Source: Trinickia dinghuensis
GTDB taxonomy: Bacteria > Pseudomonadota > Gammaproteobacteria > Burkholderiales > Burkholderiaceae
Assembly (NCBI RefSeq): GCF_003367175.1
Contig: NZ_QRGA01000006.1
Coordinates: forward strand, 406,783-470,782
Reading direction: 5' to 3'
DNA length: 64,000 nucleotides
Of this stretch, positions 15,977 to 25,291 are shown in pieces. How positions within the stretch are numbered: the first letter of the stretch is position 1; every line of letters starts with the position of its first letter. The position numbers and the translations under genes are program-made. The notes beneath the pieces are model-generated. The model was not told where the DNA came from. It made no database searches and saw nothing but the letters and a program-made list of their open reading frames with translations.

Positions 15977-18697
15977 ATGACATTCCGTCAACCCAAACTA
16001 CTTCCTGACGAACCCGCGATTGAGGATTCGTTCGGTGCGCATGAAAGAATTGCGAACGCGCTCGCCACACTGATTGAGACGTCCGAAGGAGGGAAAAGCG
16101 TCCGCTTAGACGGCGAATGGGGAGCTGGAAAATCGACAGTAGTTCGAATCCTCAGAAAGCGTCTTTCCGGCAACAATACGCCACGTGACGAGAAAAATCC
16201 GCGGACTCGGTTGTTCGTCTACGACGCGTGGATTCATTCCGGTGATGGCTTGCGCCGCGCATTCTTCGAAAGTCTCATAAAGGACCTGCGCGCCTGCGAC
16301 TGGATTCAATCGGAGTCCGACTCTGCGAAGTTCTGGAAACAAAAGCTCGCGGCTATGGCCGGCAAGAGCAAGCGCGTCACGAAGTCTACACAACCTGAAA
16401 TGACGCGGAGCGCGCGAGTAGTACTAGCTCTGAGTGTCACTGGTGCGCTCTTTTCCCCGGCTATCTATAGTCTGCTTACGAAGGCTCTTCAAGGCTCACC
16501 AGCGTGGCTCCTGTGGGGACTAACAAGTTGTGGTGCGGTTGCTCTGTTCTCTATCATATTAGGAATTAGCGCACCACATGTTCACATTCTCTTGACAAAA
16601 TCCACGCTGGACGAGACGACGGAGACGTTGACGGACCCTGAGCCGACGTCTATAGAGTTTCAAGACGAGTTTGAACGTCTGATGTGCGACGTTCTGAATC
16701 CACGCCTGTATCCGTTACGCAAGCTTGTTATCGTTGTTGACAACCTCGACCGCATTGAATTTGATGAAGCCAAGCAAGTCTGGATTCTCCTTCGGTCATT
16801 TCTCGATAACCCGACGTTTCGCGAAAGCGGGTGGTTTAAGCACCTTTGGTTACTCGTTCCCATTGCGAGCGAGAGCTACCTCTCGAAGCTCGCAGGCACA
16901 AGCGATGCGGATTCAGGCAAGGGGAATACCCTAGAAAAGGTCTTTCAGGTACGCGTGGCGTTGCCACTGCCGATGCTGCGCCCATGGAAAGGCTTCCTCG
17001 CCAAGAAGCTTGCAGATTGCTTTGGTGCAGACGAAGACGGAAGCCACGAGGTCATTGCACGACTGCTGCACGCGACCACAGTTGGCGGCGCGCCGACACC
17101 TAGGCGGCTAGTGGTCTTCATAAACGAGCTCGTCGCTCTTTGTACCGAACGGCAGGGCGACATGCCACTATCGACGCTGGCCGCGTATATCCTCTCTCGA
17201 GACATGGTGAGAGCACGACCGTGGCAAGTACCGGCAGAGTTGGCCAAGGTCCTCTACTCTCCGACCATGGAGCAAGACTTTGCAACTTTATACCTACATG
17301 CGGAGAAGTCGCCTGACTCTTTATATCTGTTGATTTTGCCGAATCTCCAACGGGCGCTGGAGATGGGGGAGCCTGATGAACTTCACAAAGTACTCCTTAG
17401 TAGCCCGGCGGCGCATGATGTCCTGGACCAATATCTAATTGATTACTTCTCCAGGATGTCTCAGTCACCCGAGGAGGCACAAAAGGAGCAGGCGATTTTC
17501 CTTGCTTTTCTGCGTGCTTTGGTGATGTTCACCGACCCGGCGCTTTCCGGTCATTTCTCGACGGGCTTCTTGACGCATATTCGCCCGAGAATTGACCGGG
17601 TCATGGCGTTTACAATTTCGCTCGATTTATCTAACCCCAACATAGCGGACGGAGTAGACGCCTACCTCAAACTAACCGGTGACGTTGTATTCGCTGGTGC
17701 CAAAGTGAATGGGCTTATACATGCAATCTCTGCTATTCCCGATACGAACAGTCCTATTGCTCCGGGAGCGTGGGATTTATGGACAAGGTCTCTGATTGAA
17801 CTACTTTCCAACGAAAGAATTCGTACAGCTGCAAACCTTTCGGATGGTCGACGCATTTCCTTGCCCATTCCAATCGAACGGTGGGCAACTATTTGCGAAA
17901 GCATGGGGGCAAACCCCTTCGAGGCCGTCGTCCTAGATATGATTGACGTTTCTGCGAACAATGATAATCTTTCCGATTGGATTGTGGCGGAGTCGTTGCC
18001 AATGAATATAGACAATCGCGCAGGAAGGGTTCTCCGGCAGGAATTACGCGCGAGAGGCTCAGATTTTTTCCAACTTGTAACCAAGAAGATTGGCCAGGTG
18101 TTTAGAGCGCGTACCGACTTACCACGCTCTGAGGTGCTAACGTGCTTGATTTCTCTTGTGGAAGTGTCGCATGAATGTACAAGACCATTTCTGAAGGAAC
18201 TTGCGAACGAAGGTATGTTCATGGTGTGGGCGAGGGAAAACCCGACAATGATGTCGTTCACCGTGGACGAGTACTTCATTCGTTTTTCGATACTTCTTAT
18301 TTGGGCTCAAGACGAACTTGCACCGACTCAGCGTGACAACTTTGCGATAACCGTTGCAAACACTATTCGTAATTTGTTTAAAACTGGAGCTCCGAATGCC
18401 AAACTTGTCGTAAAGGTTAGCGGTGAACTTATTCTGCGCACGAGAATCTATGAGGTGCTGTCAAGCATCGCAACGATTGCTGCGGGGACGGACGACATAC
18501 TAAGTCAGATATTGTTTGAACTATGTACTGACGCTAAGTTTCTCGACGTTGCTAGAACCGAGTTGAGCGGAGAGGGCGACGCGTCTCGGCCACAATTACT
18601 GGTCGGGAAAGGTGCGGAAATTGTTCGAAAACTGCTTTTCCAAATCACGAGACACTTAAAGAATCGCCCATCACCATCTATGGAACAGACGGCCTAG
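15977..18697 (+). CDS. KAP-family P-loop NTPase with membrane segments
   Basis: 906 aa. Walker A is GEWGAGKST at residues 46-54. The KAP-typical aromatic/acid segment FVYDAWIHSGDGLRRAFFES follows. Two hydrophobic segments (about 148-165 and 176-197) are inserted between the Walker motifs, as in KAP NTPases. Walker B with the family signature VIVVDNLDRI is at 251-260. The remaining 600 residues are mostly helical, with no nuclease motif seen. KAP NTPases are inner-membrane-associated and many are cargo of defence islands; here it stands alone, transcribed away from the GHKL operon. Confidence 0.85.
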   Translation: MTFRQPKLLPDEPAIEDSFGAHERIANALATLIETSEGGKSVRLDGEWGAGKSTVVRILRKRLSGNNTPRDEKNPRTRLFVYDAWIHSGDGLRRAFFESLIKDLRACDWIQSESDSAKFWKQKLAAMAGKSKRVTKSTQPEMTRSARVVLALSVTGALFSPAIYSLLTKALQGSPAWLLWGLTSCGAVALFSIILGISAPHVHILLTKSTLDETTETLTDPEPTSIEFQDEFERLMCDVLNPRLYPLRKLVIVVDNLDRIEFDEAKQVWILLRSFLDNPTFRESGWFKHLWLLVPIASESYLSKLAGTSDADSGKGNTLEKVFQVRVALPLPMLRPWKGFLAKKLADCFGADEDGSHEVIARLLHATTVGGAPTPRRLVVFINELVALCTERQGDMPLSTLAAYILSRDMVRARPWQVPAELAKVLYSPTMEQDFATLYLHAEKSPDSLYLLILPNLQRALEMGEPDELHKVLLSSPAAHDVLDQYLIDYFSRMSQSPEEAQKEQAIFLAFLRALVMFTDPALSGHFSTGFLTHIRPRIDRVMAFTISLDLSNPNIADGVDAYLKLTGDVVFAGAKVNGLIHAISAIPDTNSPIAPGAWDLWTRSLIELLSNERIRTAANLSDGRRISLPIPIERWATICESMGANPFEAVVLDMIDVSANNDNLSDWIVAESLPMNIDNRAGRVLRQELRARGSDFFQLVTKKIGQVFRARTDLPRSEVLTCLISLVEVSHECTRPFLKELANEGMFMVWARENPTMMSFTVDEYFIRFSILLIWAQDELAPTQRDNFAITVANTIRNLFKTGAPNAKLVVKVSGELILRTRIYEVLSSIATIAAGTDDILSQILFELCTDAKFLDVARTELSGEGDASRPQLLVGKGAEIVRKLLFQITRHLKNRPSPSMEQTA

Positions 18698-19326
18698 TTG
18701 TGCAGATGCGTTCCACGATGCGCGGTCTTCTGGCTCATCTCAAATCTACCGAAACAGCGAAAGCGCCTCTCTGCCCGCAATATTGGGCGGGCAGTAAACA
18801 CCAGCAAGGGTGCAATCGACCGCAACTGGGTGGAATTCATCGACGCAAGCGTGCTTCGGTTCTGTGTTAGCTATTTCGTACCTCTTCGAACACGCTCGGA
18901 CGACGCGTAATTCGTTCCGCGGCGTCTCCTGTGCTTTCTTCACAATTGTACGTCGGGGGCTGTCTCTGGATGCGGTCCAGGCTATCAGCCGCCGCGGACG
19001 ATGTTTGCACGCAATTAGCATAGTCTCGTTTGCTCTTATAGGGCGCTTCTCCGCCACGTACTCACAACACTGGACCAGATGGGCTGTATCCAACGGAAAA
19101 TCCCCCGCCAATCCTCTTGACAAGAGATAGCATTTCTGCGTAAAGTTTCATAGCGGTTCAGCCGAATCGTGGGTGAGTTGCTCCCGTCAGCGCACGCAGC
19201 GGATACCTTTCCGCCCTGGCAAAACCAGCATGTAGTCCCTCATGTCCTACCGGCTAGATTGAACTCCGGGAAAGCCGAACAACGCGTGCCGTTCATCACT
19301 GCGCTTTCCTCGACGGAGCTCAACAT
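18698..19326. other. Intergenic region with one hairpin, no gene seen
   Basis: A perfect 8-bp inverted repeat (CTGCCCGC/GCGGGCAG, 18771-18794) lies 74 bp after the KAP stop. It lacks a T-tract, so it is only a possible terminator. The rest shows no coding or RNA features I can support; its upper part should contain the promoter of the next two-gene operon. Confidence 0.5.
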
Positions 19327-21018
19327 ATGGCTGCCAATTTGTCGGCGTCCGCGCCGAAGCACGTGCCTCTTTCTCGCGAAGCTCAAGCTGCCGCACTGTG
19401 GACCTATATTCAACCGCAGGCACCGCGATTCACGCTCGGTGCTGCACACGATGTAATCTCTCGAGTCGAGCCAGCGCCAGGCGAAGACCCGAAGCCTCTT
19501 GCTAAGCGTTTGCGCGAGGCACTGCGGGCTCATGGCATTTCGCTCAAGCATACCCATGCTTTACATGCGGCCTCCCGACTGAACAATCATGTCAGTTGGC
19601 ACACCAACAGCGATACTGGAAGACCGCGATTGCGGCTTTTCACGCTCGATACGGATGTCTTCGACGAGAAGGACTTTGCATCGTGGGACGCTTTGGCCAG
19701 CGAGCTGAAGGACTGGGCCGACCGCCTAGCTGCGCGGGGGCAGTTGCCATTGGGTGTGTTAAGGCTCATCTTCACCAATAACACATTGAGCGTCTCGACG
19801 CCGGTTCCCGCCACGCCTGACGACTCGCAGCAGAAACCGCAGTCCTGGCCGCTCGGTACCGTTCGTCCGACCGGAGACGACCCCGACTGGCTCGACGGTG
19901 CGTCAGCGGCGTTCGAAAAGCTGCGACGTCATATCGAAGAGGGAGGCAAGGCGGTCTTAGACGGGTACGCAGTGTTGAAACTTTGCGCCGCATCCAACGA
20001 CGCAACTGGGGTGTTTGCTGCGGATACGGCTACGGTAACCGACGTGTTCAACTCCGAACTTGTGCTCATGCGAGAGGACAACGAGGACGACCCTCGAGGT
20101 GCATACGAGATTGCACGCGGCGATGAGCTCACATGCTGGCATCAGATGGAGTTATCGCTACGGGACGACCACACGAACGAACTGCCCGAAATTCGCGTCA
20201 CAGTCCCGGACGAGGGAGTTGGTGCGTGGTTCGTCAACGGCATCCGGTATGTGTGGGCGCTTGAAACGTTACGCCCGCACGAGTACGTGCCCGGACGCAT
20301 ACACGCTGGTCTCAGCATCGCTGACTGTGAACGTTTGCTGCGGCGATACCGACTCGCGAAGCAGATTCACGGTGGAACGTTCAGGCCTCACGGGTCAACA
20401 AAGCAAGTTGATTATCTTAGCGGGCCACCAGATAACTACCGCGTGGACTTACATTTCGTCTTGCACCAACTGAAAGCCGCTGAGCTTTCGTGGGAGGCCT
20501 ACTGCGACAAGTTCGGCGCCGAACCGTTGCCGATGCAGGACATCCTGCCGGTTGGCTTCGTCTTCCAAATGCTGCAAAACCTGAAGGTCGAAAAGCCGAA
20601 CCACGTCTTTGCGAAACCGAATCTATCTGAGATGGCGCGCATCGACGACGATGGTCTGCTCCGAGCGCTTATGCCCCGGGTGGAGTCCGTGCGATACGTA
20701 ATGCCTCGTGACCTCGATGGGGAAATTGAAGACGGAATTCGCGAGGCCATCCGAGAATTCAGCGATGGTCTCCGAGTGCAAAAGATTGCCATTGGGGGGG
20801 GCATCGCAGCAGAGCAGGAACCGCCTCACCTCGTGTATGCCTACGAAGCAGAACAGCTAAGGGCATCAATTGAGGAATTGGGCTTGACCATGTACGCGGC
20901 AGCGGTCCCTAACCTGATTTCAACAAAGGGAATCCTGCCTGACCTGCCGGATTCGTGGCCGTGGGCCCTAGGCAACGCCCTGTTCCTGCGTTTCGAGCGT
21001 CGTGGAGGTGTGCAATGA
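19327..21018 (+). CDS. 563-aa protein with a glyoxalase-superfamily-like N-terminal helical domain
   Basis: ATG 19327 follows GGAG. Residues 55-95 (KPLAKRLREALRAHGISLKH, then HALHAASRLNNHVSWHT) match the small helical motif found at the ends of plasmid and island proteins annotated as glyoxalase superfamily (AKxLREALxxRGxxLSHxxALEL). The long remainder (DLHFVLHQLKAAELSWEAYC, VGFVFQMLQNLKVEKPNHVF) is unfamiliar. The stop overlaps the start of a DUF2726 gene (ATGA), so the two are one translational unit. Function unknown; island location and pairing with a nuclease-like partner suggest conflict or DNA handling. Confidence 0.5.
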   Translation: MAANLSASAPKHVPLSREAQAAALWTYIQPQAPRFTLGAAHDVISRVEPAPGEDPKPLAKRLREALRAHGISLKHTHALHAASRLNNHVSWHTNSDTGRPRLRLFTLDTDVFDEKDFASWDALASELKDWADRLAARGQLPLGVLRLIFTNNTLSVSTPVPATPDDSQQKPQSWPLGTVRPTGDDPDWLDGASAAFEKLRRHIEEGGKAVLDGYAVLKLCAASNDATGVFAADTATVTDVFNSELVLMREDNEDDPRGAYEIARGDELTCWHQMELSLRDDHTNELPEIRVTVPDEGVGAWFVNGIRYVWALETLRPHEYVPGRIHAGLSIADCERLLRRYRLAKQIHGGTFRPHGSTKQVDYLSGPPDNYRVDLHFVLHQLKAAELSWEAYCDKFGAEPLPMQDILPVGFVFQMLQNLKVEKPNHVFAKPNLSEMARIDDDGLLRALMPRVESVRYVMPRDLDGEIEDGIREAIREFSDGLRVQKIAIGGGIAAEQEPPHLVYAYEAEQLRASIEELGLTMYAAAVPNLISTKGILPDLPDSWPWALGNALFLRFERRGGVQ

Positions 21019-21983
21019 GCCCCAGCGTCGAGAAGATGCGCGAGTTGCTCGAAGCGCGAGACGTTGATGGCTTCCTTACCGCCTACCTTGAATACCGCCA
21101 AGGCCATGTCATCGAGCCCGAAGTGACCGCCCTAACACAGCGCACGCTGCCGTCGTTGCTGCGTCAAGCATTTGCCGGGGACCTCCTCGCCCCCAAGACC
21201 ATCATTAAGCTTTGGCGTGTGGTTCGCGATGGTCGATTGATTCTTGTCGACGACGACCTGCTGATTGCTATCAACTTGCGTATCGACAACGCCATGCGAG
21301 AAGCAGACCCGGATGCAAAGCTCCCCGCCGCTCGCTTAATCACTTCCGAACAGCTAGGCGAATCGCAGCACCAGCGCCGCAGTCGACCAGAGGAGTTACG
21401 TGCGGCCCCGCATATCGTACAGGCAACGGTGATCAAGCGTGTCGCGATTGTCAGCACCTTCAATGTCGGCGTCTGGTCTGCCGTCGATGCCTTCGACTTC
21501 CGAAAGAATGTTTGTGCCAGCCAACAAGAACGAGAGTTCCTTCGAGCGGTTAGGCAGTATTTCCCATCCCTCCAGGCGTATCCGAATCTGCCACTGCGCA
21601 GCTTCATTGACATTGAAAGGCTGGAAGGTACAGTCCCAACACGAGCGCGAAGCTATGCATGGTCCGCCCAGGTTGATGTCTTGCTTTGCACCGCGGATGA
21701 AGACCCGGTGGTCGGCATCGAGCTGGATTCAATACATCATGACACCGATGAAGCTGCTGAACGCGACGAACTGAAAAACCTACTATTCACGCTTTCCGGG
21801 CTGCCCTTGGTGCGAATCCGCGCTGGAGACGAAAAGTCCGTGCGCGCCGAGGATTTCTATGACCTGCTGATGAGTGAATCGAAGATGCTCGATACCATTC
21901 GACCACGCAGGCTCCGCCCCCGTCGAACACACGATTTTTTGGTTCCGGATGAGGTTCACGCGTCGGCGGCAAGCATGCGATAG
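21015..21983 (+). CDS. DUF2726-domain protein (restriction-endonuclease-like fold)
   Basis: 322 aa from ATG 21015. Residues about 175-285 match DUF2726: QQEREFLRAVRQYFPSLQAY, FIDIERLEG, then AQVDVLLCTADEDPVVGIEL, DSIHHD, RDELKNLLFTLSGLPLVRIR. The D...(I)EL/D...K pattern (VDVLL, GIELD, RDELK) resembles a PD-(D/E)xK-type core. The N-terminal 150 residues are helical with no motif. It overlaps the upstream 563-aa gene by 4 bp, forming a two-gene cassette. Confidence 0.65.
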   Translation: MSPSVEKMRELLEARDVDGFLTAYLEYRQGHVIEPEVTALTQRTLPSLLRQAFAGDLLAPKTIIKLWRVVRDGRLILVDDDLLIAINLRIDNAMREADPDAKLPAARLITSEQLGESQHQRRSRPEELRAAPHIVQATVIKRVAIVSTFNVGVWSAVDAFDFRKNVCASQQEREFLRAVRQYFPSLQAYPNLPLRSFIDIERLEGTVPTRARSYAWSAQVDVLLCTADEDPVVGIELDSIHHDTDEAAERDELKNLLFTLSGLPLVRIRAGDEKSVRAEDFYDLLMSESKMLDTIRPRRLRPRRTHDFLVPDEVHASAASMR

Positions 21984-22038
21984 TGGCTCTCGCATACGCG
22001 ATTCAGGCTGTTTCTGCGCTTCGTTTGCACGCGCCGCG

Positions 22039-22827
22039 CTAACGCTTGGCAAGCGAGCGCAGCACTCGGCGGAGCACATTTGTCTCCGGCGCTTTCAATT
22101 GTTGAGGCTGCAGCGTAGCAACCCCGTACGCTGCCAACATCGGAACGATGATGTCCGCGCAGTAGCGAATCGTACGAATCTCGCGGTCGTCGAGTTGCAC
22201 CGCCCACTCGTCGTCGCGCTCGATTAGCGCCATCCTCTGTGGCGCAATGTACTCGCTTGACCATACGTCGGCCGGCATCGGCAACTTGAGCTCTTGATAC
22301 AAAGCGACGCGATTCTTTCCTTCATTCGCGAGATACAAACCAAGAGGTTCGATATGCAAGCATCGAGGATGCGGGTCCAGACCTCGCGTTCCACCGACCT
22401 TGGACGACCATTCTCCTATTTCGAGGAATTGGGCGATTTGTCTCTCGCAGCACTCGAGTGCCTGTTGGCGCTCCTCGTCGTTGAGGGCTGAGGCTCGCCA
22501 CCGCCCGCTTTCCCCAACTACTACTGAGGGTTCCAACCATAAGACACCTCTCTCTGTCCCTTTGCCGCTGTACTCCTTTTCGGCGACGTCAAAAAAAGGG
22601 AGAACCGCGCGAACGAAGGTCCATGGGGAGATGGTCCGCCATGTCTGGACCCATCCGCTGGGAGGCCGTGCCACGAACTCCCTGACGTCATCCGGCTTAC
22701 CCGATTTGGAAAACCACGCATCTAACGCGTACTTTCGCCGCACAAGCTGTTGCGACCAAGGCGTCAAACGTGAGTGCGGTTCTGTCACAACATGACTGAG
22801 GTGTGGATTGTCGTAGCGGATGCTCAT
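22039..22827 (-). CDS. Protein of unknown function (262 aa)
   Basis: Convergent with the preceding two-gene cassette; stops are about 55 bp apart. Features include WVQTWRTISPWTFVRAVLPF and CLHIEPLGLYLANEGKNRVA. The latter recalls the GxNR/ParB-like pattern of Spo0J-type nucleotide-binding domains (EPLG..LANEGKNRV), but the rest of such a domain is not clear. Several Trp- and Arg-rich patches. No membrane segment or signal peptide. Confidence 0.5.
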   Translation of the reverse strand: MSIRYDNPHLSHVVTEPHSRLTPWSQQLVRRKYALDAWFSKSGKPDDVREFVARPPSGWVQTWRTISPWTFVRAVLPFFDVAEKEYSGKGTERGVLWLEPSVVVGESGRWRASALNDEERQQALECCERQIAQFLEIGEWSSKVGGTRGLDPHPRCLHIEPLGLYLANEGKNRVALYQELKLPMPADVWSSEYIAPQRMALIERDDEWAVQLDDREIRTIRYCADIIVPMLAAYGVATLQPQQLKAPETNVLRRVLRSLAKR

Positions 22828-23084
22828 TCTGCTTTGATGTTCTAGTTGGCTTATTTCTTGGGGTGCCGTTCGCGCGGGGCCGGCGAAACAGCAAGGTAAT
22901 CACTCGGCGCTGAGCTGTCCTTCCAAATTTGAAGAAGGAAAACAGACATCAAGCTATGCGCAATCATCGTCGCCGCCCGTAACGGCCCTCGGCGAAGCTA
23001 GAAGCGCCAGTCCGGAGCACAAAACACAAGCTCGGTCGGCCAGTCCACTATGAGGCGCTTGTTGTAGCTGAGTCCCGTTGGCGG

Positions 23085-23975
23085 TCACGAGCCCTCCTGT
23101 GTGGCGTCTCTGCCAAGAAGGGCGTGAGCTTCTGCCAACGCTTCAGCAGCTTCCAGCTTTCGCGCGCGGTATTCTGTGGCCAGCGTCGTTGTGACCTTTG
23201 CAAGGCCCTCGACGGCAATTCCTAGCGGCCCAGCAAGGGCCTCCAGCCGCTTGCGTAGCCAAGCGCGAGAGGCAGGGACAACCATTACCACGCACAACGC
23301 GGCCAGCGCGCCAAGCCAGACCTCGCGAGGAACTTTCGCCATCGCGACTCTTGCTTTGGAGTAGAGGAACTTAGCTGCGGCGGACAATGCGTTCAAGCTA
23401 ACACCACCGAGCATGTAACCGCTGACTTGAAACGTCACCTGAACGGCAGCTGCGCGCGAATAAGCGCGCAAAGTTGCCATCACGGCGATGGGCGGCACAC
23501 TGGTACCACCCATGCCGGCGATGTCTTTGTCAGCCGTGACGATGGTTGCATTGATTATTTGCTGTAACCGTATATATGGAACATCCTTTGGGTCTCGGTA
23601 TTCGAGTTCGTCGTCGGGAACTCCACCAACATCCACCAAATTGATTCGCGCTCGCAAACATGCCCAGTGCTTAATCAGTTCTTCGGGTTTGGCGCCCTTC
23701 TCAATAATGAGTGGGATGTGCTTTTCGATTTCTCTTTCGAGGAAAGTTGGAGCCCAGGCAATCACAGTCTCGACCTCGAGAACTTCCAGGAGGTCGGAAC
23801 GAACATCTGGATTCCTTCGCTTGGTCGTCGCCCAAGTAAGTTCTCTAATAACCACGTTCGCATCGAGTATCAAGTCGACCTGGAAAAGAGATGCCAGGAA
23901 AGCGAGTGGAGCACCGTCGCTATAGAGCTCTCGGAACTCCTTTAGCGCGTCGGACTGAATGTGGCTATCGCGCAT
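23085..23975 (-). CDS. PIN-domain ribonuclease with a C-terminal membrane anchor
   Basis: 296 aa. Residues 28-145 look like a PIN domain: VDLILDANVVIRELTW (first Asp), a middle acidic region FLEREIEKHI, and ELEYRDPKDVPYIRLQQIIN followed by ATIVTADKDI (C-terminal Asp cluster). A hydrophobic segment (EVWLGALAALCVVMVVPA, about 222-239) is followed by a charged helix. PIN toxins normally lack membrane segments, so a tethered RNase acting at the inner membrane is suggested. No small antitoxin gene is adjacent, which argues against a classical VapBC pair. Confidence 0.7.
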   Translation of the reverse strand: MRDSHIQSDALKEFRELYSDGAPLAFLASLFQVDLILDANVVIRELTWATTKRRNPDVRSDLLEVLEVETVIAWAPTFLEREIEKHIPLIIEKGAKPEELIKHWACLRARINLVDVGGVPDDELEYRDPKDVPYIRLQQIINATIVTADKDIAGMGGTSVPPIAVMATLRAYSRAAAVQVTFQVSGYMLGGVSLNALSAAAKFLYSKARVAMAKVPREVWLGALAALCVVMVVPASRAWLRKRLEALAGPLGIAVEGLAKVTTTLATEYRARKLEAAEALAEAHALLGRDATQEGS

Positions 23976-24708
23976 GGAGCCCCCCGTGGTCTTCCCGTCG
24001 ATGTTGATATATCGACCTCGCTCACTCGGCTTGTCGAGGTCGATGCTGAATACTCGACATATTAGCGGATTGGAACACCATTTCCGGCGTCCACGCGGGA
24101 CACAAGCAAGAGTTGGAACTTCACGCGGATTTTTGACGGGATGGTGCTACTGGTGAGGACGCCGTGACGAGAGGGATAACGCGCCCACCATATGCGAACG
24201 CGCACTGTGGGGGCTCCACTGCACATTACGATTCCGCTGCCCGATGACTCCGACTCGTCAGGCGTCGCACGCAGTCTGGAGGACGTTATGCCCAGCACGA
24301 AGCCGGATGTCGAAGCACTGTCGGGACTACGCAGCTTTCCGGACAAGTTGTTAGCGCGTCCGCCTCTGTAGCTGCCACGATGCCCGTGAGCCAATGCGGA
24401 CTATGTGTGGCGGCCTTCAGGGAATCCGAGAGTGGGACCCTCCGTTCGTTGTGACCCGCTTTGCCACCGATTTCCTCGCTGAAGCGGCCTCGCTCGGAGC
24501 GAGCCGGCAGCCTTTTCTACAGGTTGAGACAAGCGCGCGGCAACCACTTCGCCGGAGCACCGCACATGACAAGACATCTGTAAATTTATACAGTATTCTA
24601 CGTTCAGCTTGTTGCCTGTGGACAGGAGCTTTCTGCGACGGTCGATGTATCGGCCAGGAAATCCGCCACAGCGAAATGACCCAGTTCGCCTTGGATGTAG
24701 GAGATTAG
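23976..24708. other. Long intergenic region with an SOS-like box; one weak small ORF
   Basis: No gene of known family. A 59-codon frame at 24192-24371 (+) (MRTRTVGAPLHITIPLPDDS...) has protein-like composition but no ribosome site. A perfect LexA-type box lies at 24578-24593, annotated separately. AT-rich inverted repeats containing GATATATCGAC occur at 24002-24060, upstream of the PIN gene, and may be its regulatory region. Confidence 0.45.
24578..24593. promoter_or_regulatory. LexA/SOS-box-like operator
   Basis: CTGT-AAATTTAT-ACAG is an exact CTGT-N8-ACAG palindrome with an AT core and TA following. That is the beta/gamma-proteobacterial LexA consensus. It lies 116 bp before ATG 24709 with no other gene between, so DNA damage may control that small operon. 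Confidence 0.6.
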
Positions 24709-25056
24709 ATGTTGCGTGTTCTAGGTGTAGTGTTGCTGGCAGTTGCTTCCGGTGCCCATGCGAGCGAACACTATCGCGAGGTGTGGAATCCACCGGAGGC
24801 TAGGCACGCGCCGCACGCCAGCCACTACGCACACCATACGCCAGCGGCACGACGATTGGCGGCAAAGCGGTCGACGAAGATGAGGCCATCCCGCGTAGCT
24901 GCCTGCGTCCCGACGCCGACCAAGCGAGGGCACGCTGGCCACTCTGTACGCATAAACGCTCGGCCACGCGTGGGGAGCCTACCGCCGTTACTAGCACCCG
25001 AGGCGACGGTGCTGCGCGTCGACTCGAATGGCGGCAGGCCAGAGGTCGTTCGGTGA
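24709..25056 (+). CDS. Small secreted/periplasmic conserved hypothetical protein
   Basis: 115 aa. A signal peptide MLRVLGVVLLAVASGAHA is followed by SEHYREVWNPPEARHAP, a sequence I recognise from a conserved small Burkholderia protein. The mature part is rich in His, Arg and Pro (HAPHASHYAHHTPAARR), with a PEATVLRVDSNGG end. Its stop overlaps the next start by one base. It lies downstream of the LexA-like box. Function unknown. Confidence 0.65.
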   Translation: MLRVLGVVLLAVASGAHASEHYREVWNPPEARHAPHASHYAHHTPAARRLAAKRSTKMRPSRVAACVPTPTKRGHAGHSVRINARPRVGSLPPLLAPEATVLRVDSNGGRPEVVR

Positions 25057-25256
25057 TGGACGCGGAAGTCTACAAAGGCTATTCGATTTGGGGGCATGCC
25101 ATCCGGCAAGGCCACGAATATGCCGCTAGTGGCACCGTCACCCGAAACAGCAAGCTAGTCGAAACGTCGGGTGTGCTGGGCCACTTCGAAAGCGACGACG
25201 AGGCGCAAGCGGTTGGCCTCAACTGGTGCCGCGCTTGGGTAGACAGCCACGATTGA
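25056..25256 (+). CDS. Small conserved hypothetical protein (66 aa)
   Basis: Begins MDAEVYKGYSIWGHAIRQGH, then YAASGTVTRNSKLVETSGVL and LNWCRAWVDSHD. It matches a short family widespread in Burkholderia (often described only as hypothetical). It overlaps the preceding gene by one base and is probably in the same transcript. No membrane segment. Confidence 0.65.
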   Translation: MDAEVYKGYSIWGHAIRQGHEYAASGTVTRNSKLVETSGVLGHFESDDEAQAVGLNWCRAWVDSHD

Positions 25257-25291
25257 GACAGTAGACTTCGAAATGCGACTGCTGATTGACG

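Noticed and set aside
24192-24371. 59-codon ORF as a confident gene
   Set aside because: No ribosome site, no family resemblance; mentioned only within the intergenic entry.
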